From Flavipsychrobacter sp. (GTDB taxonomy: Bacteria; Bacteroidota; Bacteroidia; Chitinophagales; Chitinophagaceae), in contig JARLGY010000018.1 in assembly GCA_031292525.1 (NCBI GenBank), positions 124,001 to 188,000 on the forward strand: a stretch of DNA of 64,000 nt. The letters run 5' to 3'. Positions 62,110 through 64,000 of the stretch are shown here, piece after piece. The translations under genes were made by a program, and so were the position numbers. Position 1 is the first letter of the stretch; each line of letters opens with the position of its first letter. The notes beneath the pieces were generated by a model. That model saw only the letters and a list, made by a program, of their open reading frames with translations, was not told where the DNA came from and made no database searches.

Positions 62110-63477
62110 TCACTTTCCTATACAGAACTTACTAAAGATGTAATCCAGCTTATCCTCTGTGGTTACTTCGCCGGTTATGTCGCCGAGGTAGTGGAGGGAG
62201 CGGCGGATATCGAGAGTAACTAAGTCGCCGGGGAGGTTGTTGTCCATGCCAGCTTTTACATCTTGTAATGACGCCAAAACATCTTGCAGGGCACCATAGT
62301 GGCGCGCATTGGTAACGAGGGTGTCTTCGGGATTTACGCCGCCGGCAATTACTTTTTGATAGAGCAGATCTTTGAGCTTGTGGATGTTGTCTTTATTTTT
62401 TGCAGAGATATACACTACATCGTCGCCAAACTTTTGCTTTGCCTGCAGTATGCCTGCAGCATCTACCTTATTTCCTGCCATTATGTACTGCATGCCATTA
62501 GCTTCGAACGTAGCTTTTTGCTGCGATACCTGCTGAGGGTCGCTGGTCATGACATCGAAGAGGTACACCACAATATCGGCCTGCTCCATTGCAGTTTTAC
62601 TGCGCTCCATGCCTATGTTTTCAATTATATCTATACTGTGATCGCGGATGCCGGCGGTGTCTATGAGGCGGAAAAGTATGCCATCGATATTGAGTGTTTC
62701 TTCTATGGTATCGCGGGTGGTACCGGCGATGTCGCTTACTATGGCGCGCTCTTCATCGAGCAGGGTATTGAGCAGAGTACTTTTGCCTGTATTGGGCTTG
62801 CCTATGATGGCTACGCTGACCCCGTTCTTGACGATATTGCCCAGTTTGAAGGACTGCAATAAGGCAGTGGTGGTATCGGTAAGATCGGCCACCAAGGAGT
62901 ATAGCTGGGGACGATCGGCAAAGGTTACATCTTCCTCGCTAAAGTCTAGCTCCAACTCTATGAGTGCGCTGAACTTTATGAGTTCTTCGCGCATAGCTTT
63001 GAGCCGCGCACTGAACCCACCCCGGAGGTTGTTGATAGCAGCACGGTGCGCTGCCCCACTATGACTGGCAATAAGATCGGCAACGGCCTCGGCCTGGGCG
63101 AGATCCATCTTGCCCTTAAGAAAGGCACGCAGGGTGAACTCTCCGGGCTTGGCCAGGCGGGCACCCCGACTAAGGCATAGGCTGGTAACCTGCTGCAGAA
63201 CGTATTGCGAACCATGGCAACTGATCTCCACAATATTTTCGCCTGTATAACTATGGGGTGCGCAAAAAAGGGTAACGACAACTTCATCAATTACACGTGT
63301 GCCGTCTTTGATCTTGCCAAAGTGAGCTGTGTGGCTTTTTTGTTCTTTGAGTGGCTTGCCGGAAAATATACCGGCCACTATATCGACAGCATCGGTACCG
63401 CTGAGGCGAATGATGCCGAGGGCGCCCTCGCCGGGAGGGGTGGCGGGGGCTACAATAGTATCGTTAATGGTGTACAT
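62110..63477 (-). CDS. mnmE: tRNA modification GTPase MnmE
   Basis: Encodes 455 aa from the ATG at 63477 (MYTINDTIVAPATPPGEGA), the normal length; the longer frame to 63627 adds 50 unrelated residues. N-terminal folate-binding domain (GIIRLSG), helical middle and G domain: G1 GKPNTGKS, G3 DTAGIRD, and G4 GNKVD. The protein ends in the hallmark FCIGK, with the Cys of the C-terminal motif needed for activity. With MnmG it makes 5-carboxymethylaminomethyl-uridine at tRNA wobble positions. Its last codons are the att site of the island. The gene diverges from dtd. Confidence 0.97.
   Translation of the reverse strand: MYTINDTIVAPATPPGEGALGIIRLSGTDAVDIVAGIFSGKPLKEQKSHTAHFGKIKDGTRVIDEVVVTLFCAPHSYTGENIVEISCHGSQYVLQQVTSLCLSRGARLAKPGEFTLRAFLKGKMDLAQAEAVADLIASHSGAAHRAAINNLRGGFSARLKAMREELIKFSALIELELDFSEEDVTFADRPQLYSLVADLTDTTTALLQSFKLGNIVKNGVSVAIIGKPNTGKSTLLNTLLDEERAIVSDIAGTTRDTIEETLNIDGILFRLIDTAGIRDHSIDIIENIGMERSKTAMEQADIVVYLFDVMTSDPQQVSQQKATFEANGMQYIMAGNKVDAAGILQAKQKFGDDVVYISAKNKDNIHKLKDLLYQKVIAGGVNPEDTLVTNARHYGALQDVLASLQDVKAGMDNNLPGDLVTLDIRRSLHYLGDITGEVTTEDKLDYIFSKFCIGK
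62112..62127. repeat. att site, mnmE copy
   Basis: ACTTTCCTATACAGAA spans the last codons of mnmE (Phe-Cys-Ile-Gly-Lys and part of the stop) and equals 34821-34836. The insertion leaves the mnmE reading frame intact. Confidence 0.88.
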
Positions 63478-63603
63478 ATCTGGTGATTGAACGAGCTGCA
63501 AATGTAAGCAGGCATCTGTATATGCGGGAAACAATAAAATCGGGCCCGGGAATGGCATGTTTTCCGTTTTGTTTTTCTTATTACGAGAACCTTCATTTCT
63601 TTT

Positions 63604-63670
63604 GGGCGGCCAAAGAAACAGAAGCAAAGAAAAGGCCGCCCCTATGCCAATCGCTCAGCGGGCATAGGGG
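63604..63670. repeat. REP-like nested inverted repeats
   Basis: GGGCGGCC (63604-63611) pairs with GGCCGCCC (63634-63641), and CCCCTATGCC (63639-63648) pairs perfectly with GGCATAGGGG (63661-63670). Such GC-rich nested hairpins in an intergenic spacer look like a dispersed repeat. Only one copy is seen in this window. Confidence 0.5.
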
Positions 63671-63834
63671 TAGCTATGCATTGGTTTTTTGCAGGCGATG
63701 AAAAATCGCTGCGAAAAGGTGGCGGAATATGGGTTCAGCTTTTTATATAGAACCGACACATCATTTGGCATCATCACATCAGAAACTCACATAACCGAGT
63801 GGCTTTGTATATTCACGGAAAAAAAACAGACTAA

Positions 63835-64000
63835 ATGCGTGTAGTGATACAACGGGTGAAAGGTGCCAGTGTAACGATAGACGGGGTGGTAACTGCAAAT
63901 ATAAGACATGGCTACCTGGTACTGCTGGGTGTTGAGGCTGCTGATACTGAAGCAGAGGGTGACTGGCTGGCCCGCAAAATAGTGCAACTACGTGTGATGG
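63835..64000 (+). CDS. dtd: D-aminoacyl-tRNA deacylase, start only
   Basis: The first 55 codons are in the window and the gene runs off the end. The sequence begins MRVVIQRVKGASVTIDG and continues GYLVLLGVEAADTEAEGDW, the conserved start of Dtd. It hydrolyses D-amino acids from mischarged tRNA. It diverges from mnmE across a 357-bp gap that holds the REP-like hairpins. Confidence 0.9.
   Translation, partial: MRVVIQRVKGASVTIDGVVTANIRHGYLVLLGVEAADTEAEGDWLARKIVQLRVM

Larger units (their letters stand above)
34821..62127. mobile_element. 27.3-kb integrative genomic island in the 3' end of mnmE
   Basis: The element is bounded by two identical 16-bp repeats, one spanning the last codons of mnmE. 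A tyrosine recombinase gene starts about 165 bp inside the mnmE end. Cargo is a HTH protein, Rep-like protein, terminase remnant, type I restriction-modification with DUF262 proteins, DnaE2 fragment, IetAS-like pair, Bil-like operon and several unknown genes. Nearly every gene runs on the minus strand, away from the integrase end. The mnmE 3' end is a known integration site, used for example by SGI1. Confidence 0.88.

Noticed and set aside
1-64000. CRISPR arrays, tRNA and rRNA genes
   Set aside because: No spaced repeat array, tRNA arm motif in context or rRNA segment was found on reading through.

Overview
The window looks like a chromosome segment of a Bacteroidota bacterium, probably close to Chitinophagaceae. 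Evidence: Bacteroidota-type promoter elements (TTG, 19 bp, TAnnTTTG), very large Rhs/YD-repeat proteins with Bacteroidota-style core ends, a Skp/OmpH-like chaperone, and mnmE next to dtd. No rRNA, tRNA or CRISPR array was seen.

Left part (1-34.5 kb). After a small secreted protein and a receiver/histidine-kinase pair comes a large minus-strand Rhs locus. Two giant secreted proteins (1997 and 2535 aa) are followed by toxin-tip/immunity cassettes: the main Rhs tip with a HELAH metallopeptidase motif and a signal-peptide partner, then a displaced tip with a HETAH motif and its own signal-peptide partner, then a remnant of a third junction. A direct repeat of about 410 bp bounds the cassettes. 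Upstream in the same direction lie a Skp-like chaperone, two pseudopilin-like genes and a MORN-type gene. Diverging from them at 24.1 kb is an AT-rich plus-strand operon for a nearly complete type II secretion-like machine: major pseudopilin, prepilin peptidase, GspE, secretin, GspL/M-like, lipoprotein, GspC/PilP-like, GspJ-like and GspF. gspF appears to need a -1 shift at an A10 run. I infer that the secretion machine and the Rhs proteins may work together.

Right part (34.8-62.1 kb) is a genomic island. A tyrosine recombinase lies beside the 3' end of mnmE, and the 16 bp spanning the end of mnmE recur exactly 27.3 kb away at 34821, so both att sites are visible. Reading in from mnmE: integrase, unknown gene, HTH protein, Rep-like protein, decayed phage terminase, a six-gene operon combining type I restriction-modification (hsdM, hsdS, hsdR) with two DUF262 (GmrSD-like) proteins and an unknown gene, a DnaE2 C-terminal fragment, a membrane protein, an IetAS-like AAA ATPase/subtilase pair with two small downstream ORFs, a BilABCD-like ubiquitin-like conjugation operon (Ubl, E2, JAB, E1), and a conserved hypothetical beside the far att site. 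This is a defence island on a mobile element, probably of phage-satellite or plasmid-like ancestry.

Less expected signals in the island are three TTAATTTCCA repeats at exact 20-bp spacing upstream of ietA (whose product ends in an HTH-like segment), and a likely small RNA with its own promoter and terminator, convergent with a 33-aa hydrophobic peptide ORF between the Iet and Bil modules. The window ends with mnmE and the start of dtd.
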